NCBI RefSeq assembly: GCF_014356525.2
Contig: NC_052506.1
Span: 26,534,372-26,598,371, forward strand
From: Nilaparvata lugens
Lineage: Eukaryota > Arthropoda > Insecta > Hemiptera > Delphacidae
Direction of reading: 5' to 3'
Length of the DNA: 64,000 bases
Shown here piece by piece: positions 32,930-44,528 of this stretch; positions within the stretch are counted from its first letter, which is position 1; each line of letters starts with the position of its first letter. A program made the translations under genes and the position numbers. A model generated the notes under the pieces. That model made no database searches. It saw only the letters and a program-made list of their open reading frames with translations, and was not told the DNA's origin.

Positions 32930-33383
32930 TCAATCTTTTCTATTGAGAATTGAGTCAGAACACAATAATGTTATTTCATATTTTCAAAACGTTCTAAGTA
33001 ACATTGAAATTTTTCTTTTTCTGGGTCGAAATTTTAGAAAGGATTTAGAGAAACGATAGGAGTAAGGAGAAGTAATAGGAGTAGCTATCGAATCTAATTT
33101 TTGTAACAGAGCTGCAATTGAAATATTTTGTTGTTCTTGTTGTCTCTGTAGTTCTTGTCGTTGTTCTAATAGCGTCTTGATAATATTATTGTAATTGATT
33201 TGAATCCATAATGTAATTTGAATTTTGAAAAGATGTTGAATAGGCCCACCGTACACTTACTTTTTGTTGAAGTTGAATTTGAAAATTTTGAAGTTGAAAT
33301 TGAAAACTTATTTCTGAAGATTCATGTTTGAATTTGTATTTGAATTTCCTTTTCTTATATCCTCATCGCCAATTGTTGTAATA

Positions 33384-33597
33384 TTGAATTATAAATAGTA
33401 TTGAAATGAAGACATTGAAATAATTATTTTTGAACGTTGTATTGAAAGAGAATGAACATAAATGAATGTAATAAATAAATTATTATTAAATTATTTGAAT
33501 AAATTATTTATTACATTCATTCATGTTCATTCTCTTTCAATACAACGTTCATAAATATTTCAATGTCTTCATTTCAATTCTATTAATTTATAATTCA
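33384..33597. repeat. Long hairpin, about 95-bp arms
   Basis: The left arm (33384-33479) includes TTGAATTATAAAT, ATTGAAATGAAGACATTGAA, GAACGTTGTATTGAAAGAGA and ATGAATGTAATAAATAA. The right arm (33504-33597) is its inverse with few mismatches and small gaps, leaving a loop of about 25 bases. A transcript would form a long double-stranded stem. It may be a foldback element or a small-RNA source. Confidence 0.85.
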
Positions 33598-34224
33598 AGA
33601 TTACAACAAAGTAAAAGAATTAATAACAAGATTGAATCAGAACTTATCACCATGGTAACCAGTCATCATTTAGGGATATGACAGAAAATGAGTGTTGTAA
33701 ACAGAAATAAGAATAATATAATTTTTTACATTGGCTTCATTATTATAATTATTTCACCCTTAAATTACCAGTAACTTACTCTGTGAGGCCCAAATTGTCC
33801 TGAATAAGCTAGTATTGTATTTCATTTTTCTGAGACATGCTCTTAGAAATGTTGAAATTTTTAGTGTTACAGTGAGACATCCCTGTCAAGCCTTACTATT
33901 TGATTTTTTAAACATATAATTAATGCTAGAATTGGAAAATTAGTTGAAATTCTATTCCAGAAACTATCAGACAGCATAATTATAGGTATTTTTTCCAGTC
34001 TCAGTTAGGGTATTCTTGAGAAGTAATAAGTGATCATCTGAAGTGAAAAACTTTAATCGCTGATTTCCGAAAGTTGTATGTTTTGAAGATGTCTCACTGT
34101 TGCTCTGTGGTAGCAATATATTATTTATTTGTATTTTTAAATTTTCCCTTCCTTAAAATTTGCTGCCCACAAAATCTGCCACCCTGGGCAGCCGCCCGGT
34201 CCGCCCACCCCTGGGCCGGGCCTG

Positions 34225-34375
34225 ATGCATAGTACAATCAAGGCAGAAACGAAAAATTGACCAATCTATTCCCCCACTGAATGGCCATCAATCATCCAGG
34301 ATGCTAGACAAAGAAAGCCATACAATGTGAACATCCTACAATATTCAGATATTTAATATTTATGACCTGAAGAGT
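34225..34375 (+). pseudogene. DxC-QN transposase fragment, copy iii, right part after the hAT
   Basis: It starts with the second ATGCATAG copy (34225-34232) and continues the frame of 19640-19710: MHSTIKAETKN, then after a stop, PTEWPSIIQDARQ and KPYNVNILQYSD. The family has a [PS]SEW/PS..V segment followed by PY.V..L at this place. The piece ends near 34375. Confidence 0.65.
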
Positions 34376-34415
34376 TGAGAAGGAGAATTTATTAAGAATG
34401 ATCTATCTCTTGATG

Positions 34416-34804
34416 TTAACCCTTAGTTGCACAATGGGTACCACAAGACCCAAACCATATTATCACATCTGCTCAACTCCAATTTAATTCTGCATCATTG
34501 GGATGTTGTTCCTTTTGATCCCCAAAGCATGGTAAACCAGCTAGTTCAAGAACTGTCCGCTAGAGTTCAGTTTTAATCAAAGTGGTACTCTTCTGTAGCT
34601 CTATGCATTAGGTGATCGAGTGAAACAGTTGATTTTGAAAGTGCTTGAAAAGTTATGAGAAGTTTGAGATTATTCGGGAAAAATATTGAGAGTTCATTAT
34701 TGTCTGCTTTAATTTTATTTCTGACGTTAGTTGTTTGTAAATTTGAAGAATTGAATAGTTATTGATGAAAAACAGTTTGTTCCTTCCTGTACCCATTGTG
34801 CAGT
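34416..34804. mobile_element. piggyBac-type 5' end with TTAA and internal inverted motif
   Basis: TTAA at 34416-34419 is followed by CCCTTAGTTGCACAATGGG and TACC. An inverse copy of the core (TGTACCCATTGTGCA) lies at about 34787-34801. piggyBac elements have TTAA sites and additional internal inverted repeats. The matching 3' end with TTAA is not evident downstream. Confidence 0.5.
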
Positions 34805-35125
34805 CCGGTCACCGGTCAGACATGAATGAAGTTGCCAGGTTATGTTTGTAGGTTATGTGTCTTCTTGTGAACTGATAGCCTAAATACTGTGAATAAACTT
34901 ATTTTTGTCATCAATGGTGATCTATTGTGCCAACTTTTCTTAGTAAGACTTGAGGTGATATTATTTCAAATTTATTCTATAGTTTTCGTGTAGATTTTAT
35001 TGTTCACACTGTAAGACTGTCATCCATAACATCACTAGGCTAGTGCAGTGAACATTTACTAAGTTGTGTGATGAAATTCAACGATTTTTTCTTATATTTT
35101 CCTGCAATATAAATTATTCATCATA

Positions 35126-35580
35126 ATGTCAGATGACCAATATATATCAGAAGATCAATTATTAGCTGAATTAGAAAATGTTTTGGTTATTCCACTCTTC
35201 AGTGAGGATGAGCTTGAAGAATCGGATGATGATGAAGGAACTACAATCAATTCTTCAAGCAGAGATATAAAAATTCCAAACTTAGCACACATTCCTGAAT
35301 CATCTGACCCTCCTGCACCCCCTTCATCCATTAAAAAGAAAACAAGGAAACAATCTTCAATGGAAACTATCATTACAAGAAATATGACAGTTTTCTAAAA
35401 GTGTCAGAAAGGAAGAAGAAGGATTTGGTACAACTTTATAGAACAGGAGTAATTTCAAATATTTATCATGATTTTTACTTATTGCTGCCAACTTCCAACT
35501 CAGTGAATGAAGAGAATCTACTGGAATTGGACATCAATGAGTCTGATAATGAAGAGAACGTATTGATTGAAGCTCTGTAG
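35126..35580 (+). pseudogene. Acidic transposon-derived reading frame
   Basis: ATG at 35126 opens an acidic, Ser-rich frame (QLLAELENV, DELEESDDDEG) ending at 35398. A second frame with a one-base offset continues SERKKKDLVQLY to LLELDINESDNEEN and stops near 35580. Its place downstream of a piggyBac-like terminus suggests an internally deleted piggyBac product, but no catalytic block is present, so the assignment is tentative. Confidence 0.35.
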
Positions 35581-35691
35581 CTTTTAATTTGTTATTCAAT
35601 TATTGCATAATTATGCTGAAATTAAAATGTTCAATTCATACACAATTATCTATTTTCTTAGTTTGTTCCCTTCATAATAATTATTATTTCA

Positions 35692-35762
35692 GGGGCCTGT
35701 TTCATAAAATTTACAAGTCCTGTAATACAGGAAAAGTTCCTGTTTTACAGGTGGAAGTGTGT
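35692..35762. repeat. MITE end fragment next to the viral element
   Basis: GGGGCCTGTTTCATAAAATT followed by the palindromic CCTGTAATACAGG and CCTGTTTTACAGG. Such GGGCC-ends with TTTCATAAAA are common MITE termini in insects. It immediately precedes the viral-like sequence. Confidence 0.45.
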
Positions 35763-38700
35763 TATCCCACAACCACAATCAGCATGCCTTGAATGGCAAC
35801 ATCGAGTATGACACAGGCAATGAGCTCGACAGGCGTGTCACAATAGATGATACTCTGGTGAAAGCATGGAACAGCATGCCTACCCTGGTGATCTAGCAGC
35901 TGAGGTGAGTGGTAGTCCTGTGGCCACCTTGGATCCTCCCGCACGTAACACAAGGAGTGCACGACCTCTTGGGCCCCACAGCAATCAGGGAGGAAGAAGT
36001 GCTCTGCTTGCTATTGGTAATGCCATGTTATGACGCCCTAACTCCTTCTCATAAGTCCAGCTCCGACCAGAATGCAAGCAATGCAAGCATGAGTGAGACC
36101 GGCTCGCAGGCCCCTGAGCCAGTAGGGGTAGGAGCAGGGCATAATCTAAACAACCCTGAGGACTACTTGTTCCTCGTCTCACATGTTGTCAATGGGATTG
36201 GCACTGAGGCCCCTCCAGCTTGCATCAACTCCGAGCTTTGGTATGGTATCAGTTGGTGGTAACATGTTGAACATGGTCATCTACAATTGACGCTGGTTGG
36301 TAAGCAGTACTATGATGAGTTGCTCAACCCAGATCAGAGGATGGCACTAATCAATGATAGGAGGCCCTTCAACGTGCAAAACTATTTGAGCGGTTGTCCT
36401 CAGTTAGTACTGATGCTGGTGCATGGTTGGCCTGCCTCTAAGTGTAACTGGCGTGCCTTAGGCTTTAAGGCTGCGCTCTATGATGATATGCGTTTGTGTG
36501 TAATTAGTCAGCCAACAGGGGTTGACTATGCTCTGGCCGCTAAGAGGGTTCCAGTGGCATTCAGGTTCATACAGGAAGACCCAGACCAGTGGGGATATAT
36601 GTATGTTAGTATAACCCCTTGCTATTTAGAAAGAGTCATACGTGATGGAGGGTGTATCCCTATTGGTAACCCAGGGCTGCGTGTTCCAGCCAGTCATTGA
36701 TACTTGAATGACCCTGATGTAATAGTTATTGGCCTAGATGTGAACTACACATCACCCCTCCAGCTTGCACTGTGGGTGATAATTCATCTCGATTATCCCT
36801 TGTCAGGGGTGTTGAAGTTAATTGAGGTTCAAAGTATATCTGAAATAGATACTAACCAACAGGGATTCATCCGTAACTCTGGAAACGTGTCCATGACAGA
36901 TACTAGACAAAAGATCATATTTGTGAACACATCCGACACGTATATGTGTTATGAATTACGCCCAGCACCATATCGCATTCCAAGCACCCACACCCAGTGA
37001 CAATGCGATTGCCCCAACACCGCCTAGAGACGCTGACACCATTATGCTCAGCGACGTGCTGCGATCTGATTGCTCCCTGCAGGACATGTTCGACGAGAAT
37101 TGGTCGGAGTGATTTGTAGGAGGAGGAAACTGGCTTGAGATCGACAACTTGGTGGGTCTTTCAACGATCAGATACCCACCACATATAGAGGGTTTTAAGA
37201 GGGTTGTTGGTGTCCAGGAGAGAACCCAGGATCATGTTATTGTCAAACAACACCAAGGTGCCCCCATGGATGTTCTTAGTCACCTGGGCCTACAACCGTC
37301 AGCTGATGCACGGGATATGATGGGATATGGTATGGCACGCTGCGTCAATGCTATCATTCAAGTCTATGCTGCACGCCCTCTTGCTGATGAACACCCCAAC
37401 ATCGTTATAGGAGAGTGGGGTGCTATGGCAGAGCTGTCTGTTGTGATGGGGATTTGCTCTTACAATGTATTCAACAGTGAGTCAGCAGATGAGATCAAGA
37501 AGAGAAGGCTCAACAACATGCTCGACAGGTTGAACCTCATGGCATTTGTGAGGAGGGGTTTTGAGAAGAGTAAGGCGGAGATCGAGGATGGAGTTGTCCA
37601 ACCAGTCATTGGGGACATCGATGATCAGGGTGAAAATCTTATCCCTCTCTGGCACAACTGGGTTCACAGCACCGAACAGAGTAAAGGGCTGGACTACTTT
37701 GTTGAGTCTTTTTGTGATGAGGTGATCTCCACTACAGTTGGAACCTCAATATAGCGCACCGGATTTGGGGAACATGGACAGGTGTTTGTACATCTGAGGT
37801 GATGTGGAAAAACAGTTTTGCTGCAGAGTTCACTCTGAGTTATGTCCTATCCACCAGACTTGAGCTAGTGGGTGAGGTGAACAACTGGCATTACAACCTG
37901 TACCATCAGGCCCAGAGTTTGGCAGATGTAGACGTGAGTCTAGAGCAACATTTGATGAAACTAAATATGGAGATCTTGTACCCCAACCTCACATTGCAGG
38001 ACACTACTACAGCAACTGAAGTACCAGAAAATGTACGTCCATAATGTTTTATGTTTCTTATTGGACAAATTTAATCAATGTCGTTAATTTGATTATTAAC
38101 ATTTGATAATCAACTTTATTGAAACATTACTACTCACATAACTGTTATAATAGGTTATGTAAGTTAAGTAGTTATTATAATTTCTCAACTATTTATCATT
38201 AACAAATTTATTTTCCAGCATGAATGCAATCTATCCATCATCAGAAATTTGATAATGTCGATTTTCACCAAAACTGAAGTCCTGGGCCACATAAGCTGGG
38301 TATTCCACATGATGCACACTGGTATGCTGGCGACACAACTGGAGTGGTCTGGGGGGAATTTTTTGCCAAACAACGAAGCATATAATTGTGGGTGGGGGCC
38401 TAGGAGCATTTACAAGATCTGGGAAGAGGAGGCCTTTGTGTCAACTGGCCTAAAAATGGTGGCTGCACAAGTGTTAGATGCCACGACCATCATTGATGGG
38501 CTGACCTTGTTGACCCGGAATAACGTCAACCCCGTTCTCATGACAAAGACTTCATGGTTATACCGTGTCAGAGGCCTACCAGCTTTAAACTTGCATGGGG
38601 GAGTAAAAGGGCCGACTGCTGCACCCAGTGTGGTAAGCTCAGACCAATCAAGGCCATCTATCAACGACAATCAAATGGCAGAAGATCGCATGACACTGGC

Positions 38701-38767
38701 ACAGGCAGAATGTGTTGCATCGAGTGTAGATGCTCCGCCCATGATAGGGTCATCCACGAATAATTAA
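35763..38767 (+). pseudogene. Endogenous viral element, capsid-like region (toti-like dsRNA virus)
   Basis: A chain of less AT-rich plus-strand frames (35909-36262, 36287-36700, 36704-37000, 37149-37754, 37799-38032 and 38219-38767) follows one another through frameshifts and stops. None resembles a transposase. It precedes a polymerase region in the same orientation, the capsid-then-polymerase order of totivirus-like genomes. I therefore infer a capsid-type protein, but I do not recognise its family from the residues alone. The longest open part (37149-37754, 201 codons) contains GYGMARCVNAIIQVYAARPL and GEWGAMAELS. Between 38033 and 38218 lies an intron-like segment, and reading across it keeps the frame. 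The region is a decayed integrated copy and cannot encode an intact protein. Confidence 0.6.
38033..38218 (+). other. Intron-like GT...AG segment in the viral element, copy 1
   Basis: The segment starts GTACGT after a complete codon and ends TTATTTTCCAG. It is 186 bp, AT-rich, has stop codons, and contains a CTCAAC branch-like word 39-44 bases before the end. The upstream frame (37799-) and downstream frame (38219-) are both in phase 0 across it. Equivalent segments are at 40123-40307 and 41823-42008. Confidence 0.65.
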
Positions 38768-38779
38768 TCAACAAAAACT

Positions 38780-40113
38780 GGACCTGAGATATGTTCTTAC
38801 TAGCCGAGGAGAAAGTACTACATGAGGTGAAGAACAAGGAGTGTATTTGCAGACAGACAAGAACATATACATCACAACATCCACCATTTCTACAAAACAT
38901 CAGGCATTTCAACTCGATCAATGTGTCCTGCGCTATACCCAATGACAGATTCATAGAGGATGCATTCAACATCTTCTACTATACTGCAAAAAGTATCTCT
39001 TTCCGCTGGAAAGAGATAGCAGAGCTATTGAGCTTTTGTTGCAGTAAATTGAGGGCATACTTCATGAAAATCACTGGACAGTTGAAGCATGGAGGGTCCT
39101 TTATACACCAAACGTGGCGTGACTTTTGTTATTGGGAGTCCTTTCTAGGCTTTCATCCTCCGGTAGGGCTCAATAACTTGCTAAGAGAGGCGCAAGTATG
39201 GCTGGGAAAGACAATCAATTTGGGTGAGACCATTGGTATGAATAACTACACTTGTATGATTCATTCTGAGTGCTGTCAGCAAGATTGAGTGTAGTAAACG
39301 AATGAAGGAGTCAAAGGTGTCCATCTGTCCAATGAGAAAGCCATCACCAATCTAATAAGGCCAGACCATGAAGAGATGCATATCATGGAGAAGAGTGAAG
39401 CCGGGAAATCTTGACCAGTTGTAAAGTGTGGTAACAGTGTTAATTGATTGATGGCTTACCTTTCACAATGGTGTGAGCAAGGTCTCAAGAACTGCGATTT
39501 GTCCTCACTGTTCATGGGTTCAAGTGCTGTTGAAGCCTATGATGTAAGAATGTTGCAGTTGATGCATGATAAGAGTGTATTCAAGGTCCCGTTGGACCAG
39601 GGCAGTTTTGACAATAGGCAGAGTAAGGCTACTATCAAGGCTGTATTCATGGCGATGAAAGATACAATCTACTTGATTACAAAAAAATGACGTCCTCCAG
39701 CACTTCTCAGCACTAGAGAGAGTGCTTTTTGAGAAAACTCCTAGAGTTTTCTGCGGGTCTTTCAGTTTTCCCTGGGCGAACAGTGTTCCAAGTGGATGGT
39801 GCTGGACTGCCCTACTAGACACCTTACTCAAACTCGCAAGTTTCCAAGTCAATTGTAACATCACTGCTGGACGTTTTGGGCAGCATGTGCCTGTAACAAG
39901 GCTGATAGCACAAGGCGATGATATTCTTTTTTGTTGTCATAATGTAAGAGTTATCTATTGTATCATCGACACTTACAGTAAGATTGGATATGACATACAC
40001 CCGGAAAAAACCTACATATTGCATACCTGAGCTGAGTTCCTTTGAAAATCTTATGAGGTTGGAAGTCTGTGTTGTTATAGAGCCAGGGGTATACTTAACA
40101 TTATTGGAAATAT
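38780..40113 (+). pseudogene. Endogenous viral element, RNA-dependent RNA polymerase region, copy 1
   Basis: The frames 38791-39288, about 39290-39690 and 39722-40030 give, in order, an N-terminal region, a motif F-like block (KSEAGKS with VVKCGNS), motif A (VPLDQGSFDN), motif B (SGWCWTALLDTLLK), and motif C (AQGDDILF). These define a viral RNA-dependent RNA polymerase of the kind found in toti-like dsRNA viruses; the assignment to that group is inference. A downstream AEFL and GI block fits the thumb junction. Stops at about 39413-39415 and 39443-39448, a frameshift near 39690-39720 and stops after 40027 make it non-functional. It follows the capsid-like region directly. Confidence 0.8.
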
Positions 40114-41744
40114 TCAGAAAATGTACGTCCATAATGTTTCATGTTTTTTATTGAACAAATTTAATCAATGTCGTTGATTTAATTATTAACATTTGATAAT
40201 CAACTTTTTGAAACATTACTACTCACATAACTGTTATAATAGGTTATGTAAGTTAAGTAGTTATTATAATTTCTCAACTATTTATCATTAACAAATTTAT
40301 TTTCCAGCATGAATGCAATCTGTCCATCATCAGAAATTTGATAATGTCGATTTTCCACCAAAACTGAAGTCCTGGGCCACATAAGCTGGTTATTCCACAC
40401 GATGCACACTGGTATGCTGGCGACACATCTGGGGTGGTATGGGGGAATTTTTTGCCTAACAACGTGGCATATAATTGGGGGTGGGGACCTAGGAGCGTTT
40501 ACAAGATCTGGGGAGAGGAGGCCTTTGTGTCAACTGGCCTCAAAATGGTGGCTGCGCAAGTGTTGGATGCCACAACCATCATTGACGGGCTGACCTTGTT
40601 GACCCGGAATAACATCAACCCCGTTCTCATGACAAAGACTTCATGGTTATACTTTGTCAGAGGCCTACCAGCTTTAAACTTGCATGGGGGAGTAAAAGGA
40701 CTGACTGCTGCACCCAGTGTGGTAAGCTCAGACCAATCAAGGCCATCTATCAACAACAATCAAATGGCAGAAGATCACATGACACTGGCACAGGCAGAAT
40801 GTGTTGCATCGAGTGTAGATGCTCCACCCATGATAGGGTCATCCACGAATAATTAATTGACGAAAACTGGACCTGAAATATGTTCTTACTAGCCGAGGAG
40901 AAAGTACTACATGAGGTGAAGAACAAGGAGTGTATTTGCAGACAGACAAGAACATATGCATCACAACATCTACCATTTCTACAAAACATCAGGCATTTCA
41001 ACTCAATCAATGTGTCCTGCGCTATACCCAATGACAGATTCATATAGGATGCATTCAACATCTTCTACTATACTGCAAAAAGTATCTCCTTCCAGCTGGA
41101 AAGAGATAGCAGTGCTATTGAGCTTTTGTTGCAGTAAATTGAGGGCATACTTCAAGAAAATCACTGGACAGTTGAAGCATGGAGAGTCCTTTATACACTA
41201 AACGTGGCGTGACTTTTGTTATTGGGAGTCCTTTCTAGGCTTTCATCCTCCGGTAGGGCTCAATAACTTGCTAAGAGAGGTGCAAGTATGGCTGGGAATG
41301 ACAATCAATTTGGGTGAGACCATTGGTATGAATAACTACACTTGTATGATTCATTCTGAGTGCTGTCAGCAAGATTGAGTGTAGTAAATGAATGAAGGAG
41401 TCAAAGGTGTCCATCTGTCCAATGAGAAAGCCATCACCAATCTAATAAGGCCAGACCATGAAGAGATGCATATCATGGAGAAGAGTGAAGCCGGGAAATC
41501 TTGACCAGTTGTAAAGTGTGGTAACAGTGTTAATTGATTGATGGCATACCTGTCGCAATGGTGCGAGCAAGGTCTCAAGAACTGCGATTTGTCCTCACTG
41601 TTCATGGGTTCAAGTGCTGTTGAAGCGTATGATGTAAGAATGTTGCAGTTGATGCATGATAAGAGTGTATTCAAGGTCCCGTTGGACCAGGGCAGTTTTG
41701 ACAATAGGCAGAGTAAGGCTACTATCAAGGCTGTATTCATGGCG
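40114..41744 (+). pseudogene. Viral element copy 2 (intron, capsid end, polymerase to motif A)
   Basis: This copy starts at the intron-like segment (GT at 40123), directly after copy 1's polymerase end, and repeats the capsid C-terminal exon (frame 40434-40856), the polymerase N-terminal region and motif A up to about 41744. It carries the same stops as copy 1 before motif A, plus a TAG at 41044-41046 that copy 1 lacks. A one-base insertion near 40353 shifts the exon start. The copy ends at GATGAAA, where it switches to capsid sequence. Confidence 0.8.
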
Positions 41745-43504
41745 ATGAAACTAAATATGGAGATCTTGTACCCCAACCTCACATTTCAGGACACTACTAC
41801 AGCAACTGAAGTACCAGAAAATGTACGTCCATAATGTTTTATGTTTCTTATTAGACAAATTTAATCAATGTCGTTAATTTGATTATTAACATTTGATAAT
41901 CAACTTTATTGAAACATTACTACTCACATAACTGTTATAATAGGTTATGTAAGTTAAGTAGTTATTATAATTTCTCAACTATTTATCATAAACAAATTTA
42001 TTTTCCAGCATGAATGCAATCTATCCATCATCAGAAATTTGATAATGTCGATTTTTCACCAAAACTGAAGTCTTGGGCCACATAAGCTGGGTATTCCACA
42101 CGATGCACACTGGTATGCTGGCGACACAACTGGAGTGGTCTGGGGGGAATTTTTTGCCAAACAACAAAGCATATAATTGTGGGTGGGGGCCTAGGAGCGT
42201 TTACAAGATCTGGGAAGAGGAGGCCTTTGTGTCAACTGGCCTAAAAATGGTGGCTGCACAAGTGTTAGAGGCCACGACCATCATTGATGGGCTGACCTTG
42301 TTGACCCGGAATAACGTCAACCCCGTTCTCATGACAAAGACTTCATGGTTATACCGTGTCAGAGGCCTACCAGCTTTAAACTTGCATGGGGGAGTAAAAG
42401 GACTGACTGCTGCACCCAGTGTGGTAAGCTCAGACCAATCAAGGCCATCTATCAACAACAATCAAATGGCAGAAGATCACATGACACTGGCACAGGCAGA
42501 ATGTGTTGCATCGAGTGTAGATGCTCCACCCATGATAGGGTCATCCACGAATAATTAATTGACGAAAACTGGACCTGAAATATGTTCTTACTAGCCGAGG
42601 AGAAAGTACTACATGAGGTGAAGAACAAGGAGTGTATTTGCAGACAGACAAGAACATATGCATCACAACATCTACCATTTCTACAAAACATCAGGCATTT
42701 CAACTCAATCAATGTGTCCTGCGCTATACCCAATGACAGATTCATATAGGATGCATTCAACATCTTCTACTATACTGCAAAAAGTATCTCCTTCCAGCTG
42801 GAAAGAGATAGCAGTGCTATTGAGCTTTTGTTGCAGTAAATTGAGGGCATACTTCAAGAAAATCACTGGACAGTTGAAGCATGGAGAGTCCTTTATACAC
42901 TAAACGTGGCGTGACTTTTGTTATTGGGAGTCCTTTCTAGGCTTTCATCCTCCGGTAGGGCTCAATAACTTGCTAAGAGAGGTGCAAGTATGGCTGGGAA
43001 TGACAATCAATTTGGGTGAGACCATTGGTATGAATAACTACACTTGTATGATTCATTCTGAGTGCTGTCAGCAAGATTGAGTGTAGTAAATGAATGAAGG
43101 AGTCAAAGGTGTCCATCTGTCCAATGAGAAAGCCATCACCAATCTAATAAGGCCAGACCATGAAGAGATGCATATCATGGAGAAGAGTGAAGCCGGGAAA
43201 TCTTGACCAGTTGTAAAGTGTGGTAACAGTGTTGATTGATTGATGGCTTACCTTTCACAATGGTGTGAGCAAGGTCTCAAGAACTGCGATTTGTCCTCAC
43301 TGTTCATGGGTTCAAGTGCTGTTGAAGCGTATGATGTAAGAATGTTGCAGTTGATGCATGATAAGAGTGTATTCAAGGTCCCGTTGGACCAGGGCAGTTT
43401 TGACAATAGGCAGAGTAAGGCTACTATCAAGGCTGTATTCATGGCGATGAAAGATACAATCTACTCAATTACAAAAAAATGACGTCCTCCAGCACTTCTC
43501 AGCA
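41745..43504 (+). pseudogene. Viral element copy 3 (capsid end with intron, polymerase to motif A)
   Basis: The copy begins with the capsid segment LNMEILYPNLT and the intron-like segment (41823-42008), then the capsid exon (42073-42558) and polymerase to motif A and beyond (43240-43482). It shares the TAG in the polymerase N-terminal part with copy 2. The viral sequence stops at CTTCTCAGCAC near 43504. Confidence 0.8.
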
Positions 43505-44528
43505 CCAATAAATTAACACCAATATTAATCTAGCTCTGGAATAGAGGTCTTCGTATTGTAAGGAGTGTAGATATCCATATAAAACAACTTTAATAATTTC
43601 CATTACCTAAATAAAACTATCAGGTATTGAATGAATATGATATGAGTAACAATGATTGCTAAAATTAGCTTAGGATGGAATTCCAGACAGAATCTTCAAG
43701 GATATCCCGAGAGGTTTCTGACTTAACTATGAAGATGACAAATCTTGTAAACTACCTATAATAGAGTTGATGCATCTTTCTAGTCACAGCCTGACTTCAA
43801 TTATTCGAAAGACTGTTACTTGAATACCACAAGTCCAAAATTGCTGTAATTCCAGTTAGTAACTGTTAAAATATTGGAACAATAGCTCCAGATAAAATTG
43901 TAGTCACTTTAGAAGTTTTTTTGTACTATCAAGTATTTCAAGATTATGGAAAAAATATACCAATGAATCAATCAACTTCCAAAATAATTGAGTTATATCT
44001 ATACAAAATAATAAACTAATACCCTGTAAGCTTATTAACAGAAGTGTTGTGGGTTCAATCAAATTGATTTCACCCCGTTTTATCATTTTTATCAAGAGTA
44101 AGTGTAAAGTATCATATACTGTACATTGTATCATTTTCACTTTATTAATACTAATAAAAATCTATTCATTCATCATTTCTGATGCTTTTGAGTATTTATT
44201 TATTCAAAATTATTTAATTTTGAGAAAAAAAATCCTAAGTGAAAAAAAGAAAATGGTAGCTATAAGGATAACCGCTGAGTTTTGGTTACTTCAAATACGA
44301 CATTTGTAGTCTCCTATCATCCAGGAACAATACCCTAGAATGTTCGACACTACTTCTGAAATACTCTGTATAATAGTCTTCGTAGTATCATCCGTAGATG
44401 TACGGCGATGCGTCGATGTTTAAAAACATCGATGTTTACTGTTCAATGTTTTTCACTTATTGATGTTAAGGTGAAAAAAACATCGATGTTCAAAACATCA
44501 ATGTTTTGTCATTCAATACCCATCCCTA
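43505..44528. other. Non-viral AT-rich sequence interrupting the viral element
   Basis: No gene is recognised. Its right end has several AAACATCGATGTTT-type palindromes (44424-44437 and 44479-44490) and finishes ATACCCATCCCTA, a typical hAT-MITE end read outward (TAGGGATGGGTAT). No inverse copy of that end is visible on the left, so the MITE is probably truncated. Confidence 0.45.

Larger units (their letters stand above)
27814..34116 (+). mobile_element. DxC-QN transposon, copy v, with TATA target duplication
   Basis: The left end TCGCTACCTCAGTGCAACAG (27814-27833), continuing TGAGACATCT, has an inverse match at 34087-34116 with three mismatches in about 30 bp. TATA flanks both ends (27810-27813 and 34117-34120). 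TATA is its own inverse, so it could be part of the repeat instead of a 4-bp duplication. The first bases, TCGCTA, are the same as in copy iv, which lies only 13 bp to the left. Just inside the left end, four units of about 60 bp containing GGGATATCTGTTGTCTCAGT form a subterminal array (27999-28215). A multi-exon transposase pseudogene and several hairpin-forming insertions fill the 6.3 kb. Confidence 0.8.
19711..34224 (+). mobile_element. hAT DNA transposon, 14.5 kb because of nested insertions
   Basis: The left end is CAGGCATGGCCCTAGGG (19711-19727). The right end, read inward on the minus strand, is CAGGCCCGGCCCAGGGG (34224 down to 34208), an imperfect inverted repeat with 13 of 17 bases equal. 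Both are flanked by the perfect 8-bp duplication ATGCATAG (19703-19710 and 34225-34232), the hAT length. A hAT transposase lies inside in plus orientation. Subtracting the MITE-like insert (about 19975-21205) and the two DxC-QN elements (24458-27803 and 27814-34116) leaves about 3.6 kb, a normal hAT size. The flanking DxC-QN reading frame resumes across the duplication, which supports a single clean insertion event. Confidence 0.85.

Noticed and set aside
32552..32953. 133-codon plus frame
   Set aside because: It lies inside the foldback MITE and spans both hairpin arms, so the frame is a by-product of the palindromes.
38185..43442. Antisense frames over the viral copies
   Set aside because: They recur at equal places in each copy as shadows of the plus-strand viral frames.
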